Part shown: piece by piece, positions 1 through 8,005 of the stretch
Layout of the letters: each line of letters opens with the position of its first letter
Position numbering within the stretch: the first letter of the stretch is position 1
Assembly: GCF_001718795.1 (NCBI RefSeq)
Contig: NZ_CP013438.1
Coordinates: forward strand, 930,001 to 994,000
Length of the DNA: 64,000 nucleotides
Reading direction: 5' to 3'
Source of the DNA: Burkholderia latens
Lineage (GTDB): Bacteria > Pseudomonadota > Gammaproteobacteria > Burkholderiales > Burkholderiaceae
Translations under genes and position numbers: made by a program
The notes under the pieces: model-generated
Database searches by the model: none
What the model saw: the letters and a program-made list of their open reading frames with translations, nothing else
Told to the model about the DNA's origin: nothing

Positions 1-1836
1 ATCCTGTTTGGTGAGTGTTTTGGATGGCTGCATCCGGGGAGTGGAACGCGAGGCGTCGTTCTGTGCAGCGCGTACGGCCACGAAGCGGTGTGGAGCCACG
101 GCGGCATGCGTGAACTGGCAGACCGATTGTCGGCCCGCGGCATCCCGGTGTTGCGTTTCGACTATCGCGGCACCGGGGATTCCGCGGGCGGCGACGGTGC
201 AAGCGACCAGTTCGACACGGCTGTCGTCGACGTCGTTGCGGCAATCGGGCGGCTCAGGGAAGAAACGGGTGTGACCCATGTCACATTGTGCGGCTTGCGG
301 CTTGGCGCGGCGTTCATGCTGATTGCGGCCGGGCAGGTCGATGTCGACGAACTCGTGATGCTCGCGCCGGTGGTGAACGGTCGCAGCTATTTGCGAGAGT
401 TGTCGATCGTTCGCACTATCTGGCTCGAGCAATTGCCGGCGCCGTTGCGGGCGGTGCAGCAGCGCGACGCGTTGCTCAATGTACTCGGGCAGGTTTATAG
501 CGCGACGTTCCGCGATCGGCTGAAGCGTTTCGACGCGGCTGCCGTGCTGAAGGTGGGCACGCGTGCGCCGGCCGCGCGCACGCTGGTGTTCGACGTGCAT
601 CCGGCCGACAGCGAGCCGATGTGCGCATGCATCCGTGCGTTGGGGGGACAGGCCGAATCGCGGACCTTCGACGGCTATGGGGCCTTCATGCAGGAGTCGG
701 TGTTCTCGAAGCTTCCCGAACGCGTGTTCGCCGCGGTGGTGGACTGGATCTCGGCTCCGATTGGCGCGCAGCCGGCGGCCGGCGTCGCGGCGCACACCGC
801 GGCCGATTGGCCCGACCTCGGCCCGGGCGGGGTGCTGCGCATGGCGGACGTTCATGAGCGGCCGGTGCGATTCGGCGCCGACGGTTTGTTCGGTATCCTC
901 TGCGTGCCGGCGAGTTCGCCCGATCCGGACTCGGCGGTGCTGATCACGAACACGTCCGCCAGCCCGCATGTCGGCGACAGCCGGCTGTCGGTGCGCATCG
1001 CCCGCGAGATCGCCCGTCGAGGCATCGCATCGCTGCGCTTTGACGCGCGCGGCATCGGCGACGGCGCGGTGTCGCGCGCGATGGCGGCGCGGATGGCACT
1101 GCAACCGGTCTATTCGAAGACGACCGTGGAGGACGCTGCGGCCGCCGCAGACTGGCTGAAGGCATGCGGATACCGGAACGTGGTGTCGTTCGGGATCTGT
1201 TCGGGGGCGTACAGTGCGTTGCGAGCCGGGCTGCTGGGACGCTCGCTGTCGGGCGTCGTGTCGGTCAACCTGCAGAGTTTTTACATTCCGGAAGGCGTGT
1301 CGGTGGAATCGCTGCACCAATATCAATCCAATTCGCTCGCCGGATATCGCTCGTCGTTTTTCGATCTGTCGAAATGGGTGCAGGTGCTGCGCGGCGAACG
1401 GAGAATATGGCCGTTCGTTCGCCTGATGCTGAGGCGGACGTGGACGCTGCTGTCGAACCGCGTCGCGGCTGCGCGGCGCCGGGGCGCTCGCCCGCCGGCC
1501 GCCGATGCGGTCCCGACCGATCCGCACGAGGTGATGCGTGCGCTGCAGCGAAATGGTGTGAGCACGTTGTTCGTATGCGGCGCGTACGACAGCAGCCTCG
1601 ACTTGATGACGATGCATTTCGGTCGACGCGGCAAGCGACTGGAGCGATTCCGGTCTGCCCGAGCGGCGGTGCTCGACGAAGTCGATCACAGCGTGTTTGG
1701 CGGGCAGGCGGTCGACAAGGTCGTCGAGCTGTGCGTGGAGTTCACACAGCAACTCGGCGCCGCGCATGCGTCGGTCGGCAAACCGGCCGGCCGCGAACTG
1801 CGCGGCCGCTACCGTCGGCCGCAGGTGCCGACCTGA
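1..1836 (+). CDS. Tandem alpha/beta-hydrolase (5' truncated by window edge)
   Basis: The frame is open from base 1, so the start lies left of the window; a GTG at 88 is only an internal codon. Two serine-aminopeptidase-like (S33) alpha/beta-hydrolase domains lie in tandem, roughly in the first 245 and last 330 codons. Each keeps the RFDYRGTGDS- or RFDARGIGDG-type turn. The nucleophile elbows are unusual: the first reads GLRLG (Arg where Ser is expected), the second GICSG (Cys at the nucleophile position). Similar hydrolases accompany exosortase/EPS loci. It sits 48 bp before a secreted glycosidase on the same strand. A role in processing polysaccharide or its acyl groups is inferred; the substrate is unknown. 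Confidence 0.8.
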   Translation: MLFGECFGWLHPGSGTRGVVLCSAYGHEAVWSHGGMRELADRLSARGIPVLRFDYRGTGDSAGGDGASDQFDTAVVDVVAAIGRLREETGVTHVTLCGLRLGAAFMLIAAGQVDVDELVMLAPVVNGRSYLRELSIVRTIWLEQLPAPLRAVQQRDALLNVLGQVYSATFRDRLKRFDAAAVLKVGTRAPAARTLVFDVHPADSEPMCACIRALGGQAESRTFDGYGAFMQESVFSKLPERVFAAVVDWISAPIGAQPAAGVAAHTAADWPDLGPGGVLRMADVHERPVRFGADGLFGILCVPASSPDPDSAVLITNTSASPHVGDSRLSVRIAREIARRGIASLRFDARGIGDGAVSRAMAARMALQPVYSKTTVEDAAAAADWLKACGYRNVVSFGICSGAYSALRAGLLGRSLSGVVSVNLQSFYIPEGVSVESLHQYQSNSLAGYRSSFFDLSKWVQVLRGERRIWPFVRLMLRRTWTLLSNRVAAARRRGARPPAADAVPTDPHEVMRALQRNGVSTLFVCGAYDSSLDLMTMHFGRRGKRLERFRSARAAVLDEVDHSVFGGQAVDKVVELCVEFTQQLGAAHASVGKPAGRELRGRYRRPQVPT

Positions 1837-1884
1837 CGGCACTGCTGCTGGCAGGCCACCTGGACCTTCACGATCGGGAAACCC

Positions 1885-3165
1885 ATGCAGATATTTAAGC
1901 GCATCCTGTTGACGGCATTCGGCGCGCTCGCGTTGTCGGCCGGCAGCGGCCATGGCGAAGAGCACGTGCCGGAATTGGCGCCGGCAAACACGTCGGCCAG
2001 CCGCGCTTTCGCCGGATCGCCCAATGGCATCCCCGGCGGCATGACGTCCGTTTCGAAAGTCGACGTACATACGCTGCTGTATCCCGGCAGCACGACCCGT
2101 GTATTGGCCCACTATCTGCCTTGGTGGGGGCCAGATCGTCGCGGGGTCGCCGTCGGCTATCGATCCGACGATCCGAGCCAGGCGCTGCGGACCTTCGAGG
2201 ACATGCATTCGCGCGGTGTCGATGGTGTTGTCGTCGACTGGTATGGAAAGGGACATTTCGTCGATACGGCGTGGAAAGCGTCTATGCCGGCACTGGCAAG
2301 GTTTCCGCGGATGACGTTTTCGATCATGATCGACAGCGGCACATTCAAGTTCAACGCATGTCGCGGCTGCGATCTGACCGATACCATCCTCTACCACCTC
2401 GATTACGCAGCGCGCGAATATTTCACGTCGAAGCAATACTTGCGCTACGACGGTCATCCCGTCGTGTTCGAGTTCGCGATCGAAGCGGCCGGAAAGGCGG
2501 ACTGGGCGAGAATCCGTGCCGCCCACCCGGAGATCTACTGGATCCATACGCACGCGTCGGGATTCGACGTTCCGTACAGCAATGGCGGATTCGTCTGGGT
2601 GCAACCGTCGTCGAGAATGCTCGCGCACGTGGGCAGCTTGCGCGACCGCGCGCATCGGGCGCGCTTCTACGAATTCGCAATGAAAAAGGGATCGGGGCCG
2701 ATCACGGTCGGCGGGGCATGGAGCGGTTTCGACGATTCGCGCGCGCCATGGGCCGCCGCCGAGCCGAGCTACCTCGAGCAAGCGTGCGGCCAGACCTGGC
2801 TCGACACGTTCAGGAGCATCAACGACCGCTACGATGCGCGGCATCAGCTTCCGTTCGTGCAATTGATCACGTGGAACGACTACGAGGAGGGAACCGCGCT
2901 CGAGCCCGGCATCGCGAGCTGCGCGGCGGTAAGCGCGGCGCAAACGGGGCGCACGCTGAGCGTACGGCTCACGCATCCGGAAACGGTCGACCACCTCGAG
3001 CTCTACCGGCAACTCGGCGCGTCGTCGTTCAGGCGGGTCGGACGCTATCCGGCGGACACGACGAGCATGCCGCTGCCTGATGCCGAAGCCGCCGTCTATT
3101 TCATCGAGGCAGTCGGCAAGCCGTTTATCCAGAACGTCGTGTCGCCTGCGATCGTGGTCCGGTAG
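1885..3165 (+). CDS. Secreted GH99/GH71-like glycoside hydrolase
   Basis: 426 aa. A signal peptide (basic MQIFKR, then a hydrophobic stretch ending near residue 25) predicts export. The body matches the GH71/99-like (beta/alpha)8 family: an AHYLPWWGP strand near residue 73, a DGVVVDWYGKG segment, and the diagnostic WNDYEEGTALEP motif near residue 332 that carries the acidic active-site residues. Known GH99 enzymes cleave alpha-mannans and GH71 cleaves alpha-1,3-glucan; which applies cannot be told here. Nearby ManC and a GH2 mannosidase-like enzyme make a mannose-containing exopolysaccharide the best guess. Codirectional with the preceding hydrolase, probably the end of that operon. Confidence 0.82.
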   Translation: MQIFKRILLTAFGALALSAGSGHGEEHVPELAPANTSASRAFAGSPNGIPGGMTSVSKVDVHTLLYPGSTTRVLAHYLPWWGPDRRGVAVGYRSDDPSQALRTFEDMHSRGVDGVVVDWYGKGHFVDTAWKASMPALARFPRMTFSIMIDSGTFKFNACRGCDLTDTILYHLDYAAREYFTSKQYLRYDGHPVVFEFAIEAAGKADWARIRAAHPEIYWIHTHASGFDVPYSNGGFVWVQPSSRMLAHVGSLRDRAHRARFYEFAMKKGSGPITVGGAWSGFDDSRAPWAAAEPSYLEQACGQTWLDTFRSINDRYDARHQLPFVQLITWNDYEEGTALEPGIASCAAVSAAQTGRTLSVRLTHPETVDHLELYRQLGASSFRRVGRYPADTTSMPLPDAEAAVYFIEAVGKPFIQNVVSPAIVVR

Positions 3166-3242
3166 CCGGCGGCGATGCGAAGCGGCGGCGCGCCGTGCGC
3201 GAGCGCATGCCGTTGCCGGCTCACGCGCGCGCTGCCGGCAGC

Positions 3243-4814
3243 TTACTGCACGTCGTCTGCCGTCGAGTGCGCGAGCGGCGCAGGGGCCGGCTCGGCCGCC
3301 GGCGTTCGCGGCGCGCTCATCGTCGTGCGCCCGTACTGATCGTCGAACCGCACGATGTCGTCCTCGCCGAGATAATCGCCCGACTGCACCTCGATGATTT
3401 CGAGCGGAATCCGCCCGGGATTCTCGAGACGATGCACTTCGCCGACTGCAATGTACGTCGATTCGTTTTCACTGAGCAAAAAGCTCTCGTCACCGCGCGT
3501 GACTTTCGCGGTGCCGCGCACGACGATCCAGTGCTCGGCGCGGTGGTAATGCATCTGCAACGACAGTTGTTTGCCCGGTTCGACGACGATCCGCTTCACC
3601 TGGAACCGTTCGCCCAGATCGATCGAATCGTAGTGCCCCCAAGGCCGCCGAACCTTGCGGTGTTCGCTCGCCTGCGGCCGCCGCTCGGTCTTCAGGCGCG
3701 CGACGATGTCCTTCACGCGCTGCACGTCGTGCTTGTTCGCGACGAGCACTGCATCGGGCGTCTCGATCACGACGACGTCCTTCATCCCGACGCACGCGAT
3801 CAGCCTGCCTTCGGAGCGCACGAGACTGTCCTGCGTTTCGTCGAACACGACGGGGCCGCGCGCGACGTTGCCCCGGTCGTCCTTCGGCATGATTTCCCAG
3901 ATCGCATCCCAGGTGCCGACATCCGACCAGCCGGCCGAAAGCGGCACGACGATTCCTTCGATGCCGAGTTCGGGACTCTCCGACAGCCGCTCCATCACCG
4001 CGTAGTCGATCGAGTCGGACGGGCATGCGTCGAACGCCGCCGCATCGATCCGGAAAAACGGATCCTCGGCAATGCCTGCGCGCCACGCCGCTTCGCAGGC
4101 CGCATGGATGTCCGGCGCGAGTGCACGAATCGCTTTCAGCCAGATCGACGCGCGCGTCACGAAAATGCCGCTGTTCCACCAGTAATCGCCCGATTGCAGG
4201 TAGCGGTCGGCGAGGGCGGCGGTCGGCTTCTCGACGAAGCGGCCGATCGAGTAGCCGCCTTGTCCGCCGAGGCGGCCGGTGCGCGGTTCGCCGACCTGGA
4301 TGTAGCCGTAGCCGGTTTCCGCCCGGCGCGGCAGCACGCCGAGCGTGACGATCGCGCCTTCCTGCGCATAGCGCGCCGCGCGCCCCACCGCGTCCTGGAA
4401 TGCCGCCACGTCGCCGATCACGTGATCGGCCGGCATCACGGCGAGCACGGGATCGTTCGCGAGCGCGCTGGCGTCGAGCGCCGCGAGCGTCAGCGCAGGC
4501 GCCGTATTGCGCGCGGCGGGCTCGAGCAGGATGCGGGCCGGCGCCCCGCGTCCGAGCACCTGCGCTGCGCTCATGATCCGATGCTGTTCGCCGCATACGA
4601 GCAGCAGCGTGTCGCCGAGCGACGCGTTCGCGATGCCGTTCAGGCGCCGTGCGGTCGCCGACAGCGGCGACTCGTTCGAGGTCAGCTCGATCAACTGCTT
4701 CGGATACTGCTCGCGCGACAGCGGCCACAGCCGCGTGCCGGACCCGCCGGCGAGAATGACGGGCAGGATGCAGGGAAGGTCGGGTTCGGGCACCGGACGA
4801 AGAATGGTGTTCAT
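3243..4814 (-). CDS. manC: Mannose-1-phosphate guanylyltransferase / mannose-6-phosphate isomerase
   Basis: 523 aa, the bifunctional AlgA/ManC/BceA type that makes GDP-mannose, the mannosyl donor for exopolysaccharide. The nucleotidyltransferase signature LAGGSGTRLWPLSREQYPKQ is near the N-terminus. The C-terminal cupin (type II phosphomannose isomerase) shows QMHYHRAEHW and a GEVHRLENPG segment. The protein is slightly longer than the usual ~480 aa because of a Pro/Ala-rich C-terminal tail of about 25 residues. The start was chosen at MNTILRPVPEP, where ATG overlaps the TGA of the upstream GNAT gene as ATGA, so translation is probably coupled. The longer open frame upstream has no domain support. 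Confidence 0.93.
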   Translation of the reverse strand: MNTILRPVPEPDLPCILPVILAGGSGTRLWPLSREQYPKQLIELTSNESPLSATARRLNGIANASLGDTLLLVCGEQHRIMSAAQVLGRGAPARILLEPAARNTAPALTLAALDASALANDPVLAVMPADHVIGDVAAFQDAVGRAARYAQEGAIVTLGVLPRRAETGYGYIQVGEPRTGRLGGQGGYSIGRFVEKPTAALADRYLQSGDYWWNSGIFVTRASIWLKAIRALAPDIHAACEAAWRAGIAEDPFFRIDAAAFDACPSDSIDYAVMERLSESPELGIEGIVVPLSAGWSDVGTWDAIWEIMPKDDRGNVARGPVVFDETQDSLVRSEGRLIACVGMKDVVVIETPDAVLVANKHDVQRVKDIVARLKTERRPQASEHRKVRRPWGHYDSIDLGERFQVKRIVVEPGKQLSLQMHYHRAEHWIVVRGTAKVTRGDESFLLSENESTYIAVGEVHRLENPGRIPLEIIEVQSGDYLGEDDIVRFDDQYGRTTMSAPRTPAAEPAPAPLAHSTADDVQ

Positions 4815-5395
4815 CGATTGGCTCCGGTATCGGCGGACAGCCGGTTGTGTGTACGGCCGTCGACGCGCGGATCCTCGCTGGCCGACTGCGATGTCGAGAC
4901 GGCTCGCGACAGCAGCTGACGCAGTGCACCGGCCGCGCGCTCCGCCGGCCGCACGAGGCCGACGAACGGCGAACCCTGTTCGAGAAACGGACCGTAGGCC
5001 TTGCGAAACCCGAAGCGTTTGTAGAACGCCTGGCGCTGCGCGGGAACGTGCGTGCGCACCGCAACGTCGGGCCACGCGGCGCGAGCGGCCGTGATTGCGC
5101 GCTGGATCAGTTGCTCTAGCGTCGCGTCGTCGCGGCACGCCTCGCTCGTCAGCACCTTGTCGATGACGACGTCCGGATCGACGTCGTCGCCGGGCAGCAC
5201 GCGCGCATACGCGACGACTTCCGCGGTATCGCCGCGATGCAGACGCGCGTACACGTGCAACGCGTGCGCGTCCTTGCCGTCGATGTCCAGATGCGTGTGC
5301 GCGTCCTCGACCACAAGCACCGCATTGCGCGCGCGCAGGATTGCATACAGATCGACGGCGCTCAGATGATCGAATTCACAACAATGCCATTCCAT
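4811..5395 (-). CDS. ElaA-like GNAT N-acetyltransferase
   Basis: 194 aa. Residues ~1-150 match the ElaA branch of the GNAT fold: an N-terminal region with ARNAVLVVEDAH, then strand-loop segments ending in VPAQRQAFYKRFGFRKAYGPF. About 40 C-terminal residues rich in Ser/Arg/Ala exceed the usual ElaA length. The start at MEWHCCEFDHLSA is preceded by AGGA seven bases upstream; the longer open frame lacks GNAT homology. It is the first gene of a two-gene operon with manC (4-nt ATGA overlap). The substrate is unknown; coupling to manC may only reflect co-regulation, or it may acetylate a sugar nucleotide or protein of the EPS pathway (inference). Confidence 0.78.
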   Translation of the reverse strand: MEWHCCEFDHLSAVDLYAILRARNAVLVVEDAHTHLDIDGKDAHALHVYARLHRGDTAEVVAYARVLPGDDVDPDVVIDKVLTSEACRDDATLEQLIQRAITAARAAWPDVAVRTHVPAQRQAFYKRFGFRKAYGPFLEQGSPFVGLVRPAERAAGALRQLLSRAVSTSQSASEDPRVDGRTHNRLSADTGANR

Positions 5396-5857
5396 GATGC
5401 GGTCCTCGTGTGAAGCCTTCAGCTCGCCGCGTCGCACGAACGCAGGCGTGTCGCGCGATGCGGCAACGCCCATCATGCGGATGCCGCGCCGGCCGGTCTG
5501 TTCGAAAGCGTACTCACGCTCCGGTTTTGCGCGGCGGGTTCCCCTGCGCGCTGCGCCGGCCAATGCCGCGGGCCACGCAATGTGCGGCAGCACACAGTGG
5601 CCGCGCAGCGGCTTGTCGATAATTGAGCGACGGCGTTGCCGGATCCTTTCAGCAAGCCTGCGGTCTTGCCGGAAAACCGCGCGTCGAGCGTCGGGATGGC
5701 GGGCCGCCGAACTGGGCGCGCGTCGTGCACGTCGGCCGTGCTGCGTTGCCGCAGCATGTGCGGCGGTCCCTGCCGACCGCTGCCGATTCCCGGCCGTTGA
5801 CCGGCCGTCCGGCGCGCCGCCATGCTGCCGGGGCCGGCGGCGGCGCGTCCGTCAGCG

Positions 5858-5877
5858 TCGTTACGGCGTTGTAACGA
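5858..5877. promoter_or_regulatory. Inverted repeat GTTAC-N6-GTAAC, copy 1
   Basis: TCGTTAC and GTAACGA arms of 7 bp flank GGCGTT. No T-run follows, so it looks like a protein-binding site, not a terminator. The same 5-N6-5 core recurs once, 236 bp downstream, and nowhere else that I found in the window. A candidate operator for the adjacent VpsR-like activator or a Crp-type regulator (inference). Confidence 0.45.
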
Positions 5878-6095
5878 ATACAATCGCGCCGCGCGCGCCC
5901 GACGTGTCATGCTGGCGTCGTGTCGGACATGCGATTACCGACCGTCGAAACAGCCTGTCCGGATTTTTTCCGCGATTTCGGCGAGAATCGCGGGCAATGC
6001 GTGCCCGAATGTTGCAGAAAAGTAGTATTTGCCACTGATTGACGGGAATGGTCGTGGATAATCAAATCTGAGTCGTCAAACATGCGACGCGTCGG

Positions 6096-6111
6096 GTTAC
6101 TTTCGCGTAAC
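6096..6111. promoter_or_regulatory. Inverted repeat GTTAC-N6-GTAAC, copy 2
   Basis: GTTAC and GTAAC arms around TTTCGC, the same core and spacing as the site at 5860-5875. It lies about 420 bp before the sigma-54 activator start and 700 bp upstream of the divergent GNAT-manC operon. A half-matching third site (GTTTT-N6-GTAAC) follows near 6126-6141. Confidence 0.45.
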
Positions 6112-6527
6112 GGGCTGAATAGATGTTTTCTTTTGGTAACAACGGCATTCCAACCGCGGTGTAGATTCAGGAGTGGATCAAACGAGGGCGCCATTTCGGA
6201 GACGGGCTGGCGGCCATCCGGTTCAGCATCGAGCGCGACTGTCGTGTACGACGCGACGCAAATGCGGACGGAGTTTCCGTTTGCCGACGTGCCCCGTCCG
6301 ACGGCGCGTCGCATCAAAGCCGGAATGCCGTGGCCCGGGGCCGCGCATTCCCTTCGAGTTCGATGACAACGAGGCCGGATGACATCCGGCTCGATCTCCG
6401 GGGGCACTCGCCGTGTGTATTTTCGATCTTGGCCAAAGCTGTGGAAACGCAGCGCTGACCGGCGGCCACGAGCCGCCATCCGCGTGCGCGCGAACGGTCC
6501 GCGGAGTGCAAAAAGTGATGGTTCGTT

Positions 6528-7919
6528 ATGAATATGCCAATAACGCGCGATAAGAGCGCCGACGGGGGGAAGGCGAACGGGCAGCGTCCGCTGATTTACT
6601 GGACGCAGTCGCCGTCCGTCATGCTCCGCAAGGAACTCGCGCGGCGCGACTGGAAAGTGACGACCGTCGCGCACGCGAGCGAACTGCGCGACACGTCCGG
6701 CGAAATCACCTGCGGCATCCTCGACCTGAGCGGCGGCCATGCCGACGCGATCGGCAGCATCGCATCGACGTGCGCATCGATGCGCGACGTCGTGTGGGTC
6801 GCGCTCGTCGAAGCCGGCCAGACCGCGTCGCCGAACGTGCGCGCGTTGTTGCGCGATTATTGCTTCGACTACATCACGTTGCCAGCGTCGCATCAAAGGA
6901 TCGCCGATACGGTCGGCCATGCGTACGGGATGGAATGCCTGTTCGCGCGCGATCGCGAGCGGCTCGAATCGCAGGAGAACGGCATCGTCGGCACCTGCAG
7001 CGCGATGCTGCGCCTGTTCGATACGGTGCGGCGCTTTGCGCGCACCGACGCCCCGGTGTTCGTGTTCGGCGAGACGGGAACCGGCAAGGAGCTCACGGCC
7101 GTCGCAATTCACCGTCACTCCGAGCGGCGCAACGGCCCGTTCGTCGCGGTCAACTGCGGCGCGATTCCGCCGCACCTGCTGCAATCCGAACTGTTCGGCT
7201 ATGAGCGCGGTGCGTTCACCGGCGCGAACGCGCGCAAGATCGGCTACGTCGAAGCCGCGAACGGCGGGACGCTGCTGCTCGATGAAATCGGCGATCTGCC
7301 GCACGAGAGCCAGGCGAGCCTGCTGCGCTTCCTGCAGGAACGCGCGATTCATCGCCTCGGCGGCAGCGACCCTGTGCCGGTCGACGTGCGGATCGTGTCG
7401 GCGACGCACGTCGATCTGCGCGAAGCAATGGAAGAAGGGCGGTTTCGTGCGGACCTGTTCCATCGCCTTTGCGTGATGCGCATCGATCAGCCGCCGCTGC
7501 GTGCGCGCGGCAAGGACATCGAGCTGCTTGCGCACCACATGCTCGAGCGTTTTCGTGGTGACGCGCGCCATCGCGTGCGCGGCTTCTCGACCGATGCGAT
7601 CACGGCGCTCTACAAGCACGACTGGCCCGGCAACGTTCGCGAACTGATCAACCGCGTGCGCCGCGCCGTCGTGATGACGGAAGGAAGGCTGATCACCGCT
7701 CAGGACCTCGAGCTCGAATACTGTCTCGATGCGGCGTCGCCGTCCGTCGCGGACATCCGCAAGTCGATCGAGCGCGAAGCGATCGAAACGGCGTTGCTGC
7801 GCACGCGCGGGCGCGTCGCCGCTTCCGCGCGCGAGCTTGGCGTGTCGCGTGCGACGCTTTATCGGTGGATGGAGGCGTATGGCATCGAGCGGCCGCGCGG
7901 CACGGGCTCGTCGGACTGA
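6528..7919 (+). CDS. VpsR-like sigma-54-dependent transcriptional activator
   Basis: 463 aa bacterial enhancer-binding protein. Residues ~20-130 form a receiver-like domain with Asp66 (ILDLS) where a phospho-acceptor would sit, but the rest is degenerate, as in VpsR/FleQ-type c-di-GMP-responsive regulators. The AAA+ domain (~150-370) has Walker A GETGTGKE at 181-188, GAFTGA (sigma-54 contact loop) at 228-233 and Walker B LLLDEIGD near 249. A Fis-type HTH lies at ~412-455. GAFTGA is intact, so true sigma-54 activation is likely. Neighbours (manC, Crp-type regulators, sugar transferase) and the sigma-54 promoter at 15629 suggest it controls biofilm polysaccharide genes. c-di-GMP binding is inferred from family resemblance only. 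Confidence 0.88.
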   Translation: MNMPITRDKSADGGKANGQRPLIYWTQSPSVMLRKELARRDWKVTTVAHASELRDTSGEITCGILDLSGGHADAIGSIASTCASMRDVVWVALVEAGQTASPNVRALLRDYCFDYITLPASHQRIADTVGHAYGMECLFARDRERLESQENGIVGTCSAMLRLFDTVRRFARTDAPVFVFGETGTGKELTAVAIHRHSERRNGPFVAVNCGAIPPHLLQSELFGYERGAFTGANARKIGYVEAANGGTLLLDEIGDLPHESQASLLRFLQERAIHRLGGSDPVPVDVRIVSATHVDLREAMEEGRFRADLFHRLCVMRIDQPPLRARGKDIELLAHHMLERFRGDARHRVRGFSTDAITALYKHDWPGNVRELINRVRRAVVMTEGRLITAQDLELEYCLDAASPSVADIRKSIEREAIETALLRTRGRVAASARELGVSRATLYRWMEAYGIERPRGTGSSD

Positions 7920-8005
7920 CGCGCGCAGTGCGGCGACGCAAGCGCGTAACCTCTTAACTCGCAACCGCGCGCGGCTGCGCGTCGTTCCGAATCGCGCCGG
8001 CAGCG

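Larger units (their letters stand above)
5396..6527. other. Long divergent intergenic region
   Basis: 1.1 kb between the minus-strand GNAT-manC operon and the plus-strand sigma-54 activator gene. Open frames here are GC-driven and have no recognisable family or ribosome binding site. It holds two copies of the inverted repeat GTTAC-N6-GTAAC (5860-5875 and 6096-6111) and a degenerate third near 6126-6141. The half nearest the activator is less GC-rich (about 5940-6160). I found no good sigma-54 promoter in it on either strand. Confidence 0.7.

Noticed and set aside
6331..6347. TGGC-rich stretch that resembles a sigma-54 promoter before the activator
   Set aside because: GG to GC spacing is 9 or 11, not 10, so it cannot serve as a -24/-12 pair.
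5907..7964. Long minus-strand open frame antisense to the sigma-54 activator
   Set aside because: Shadow of the activator gene, whose Walker A, GAFTGA and Fis HTH are unambiguous on the plus strand.
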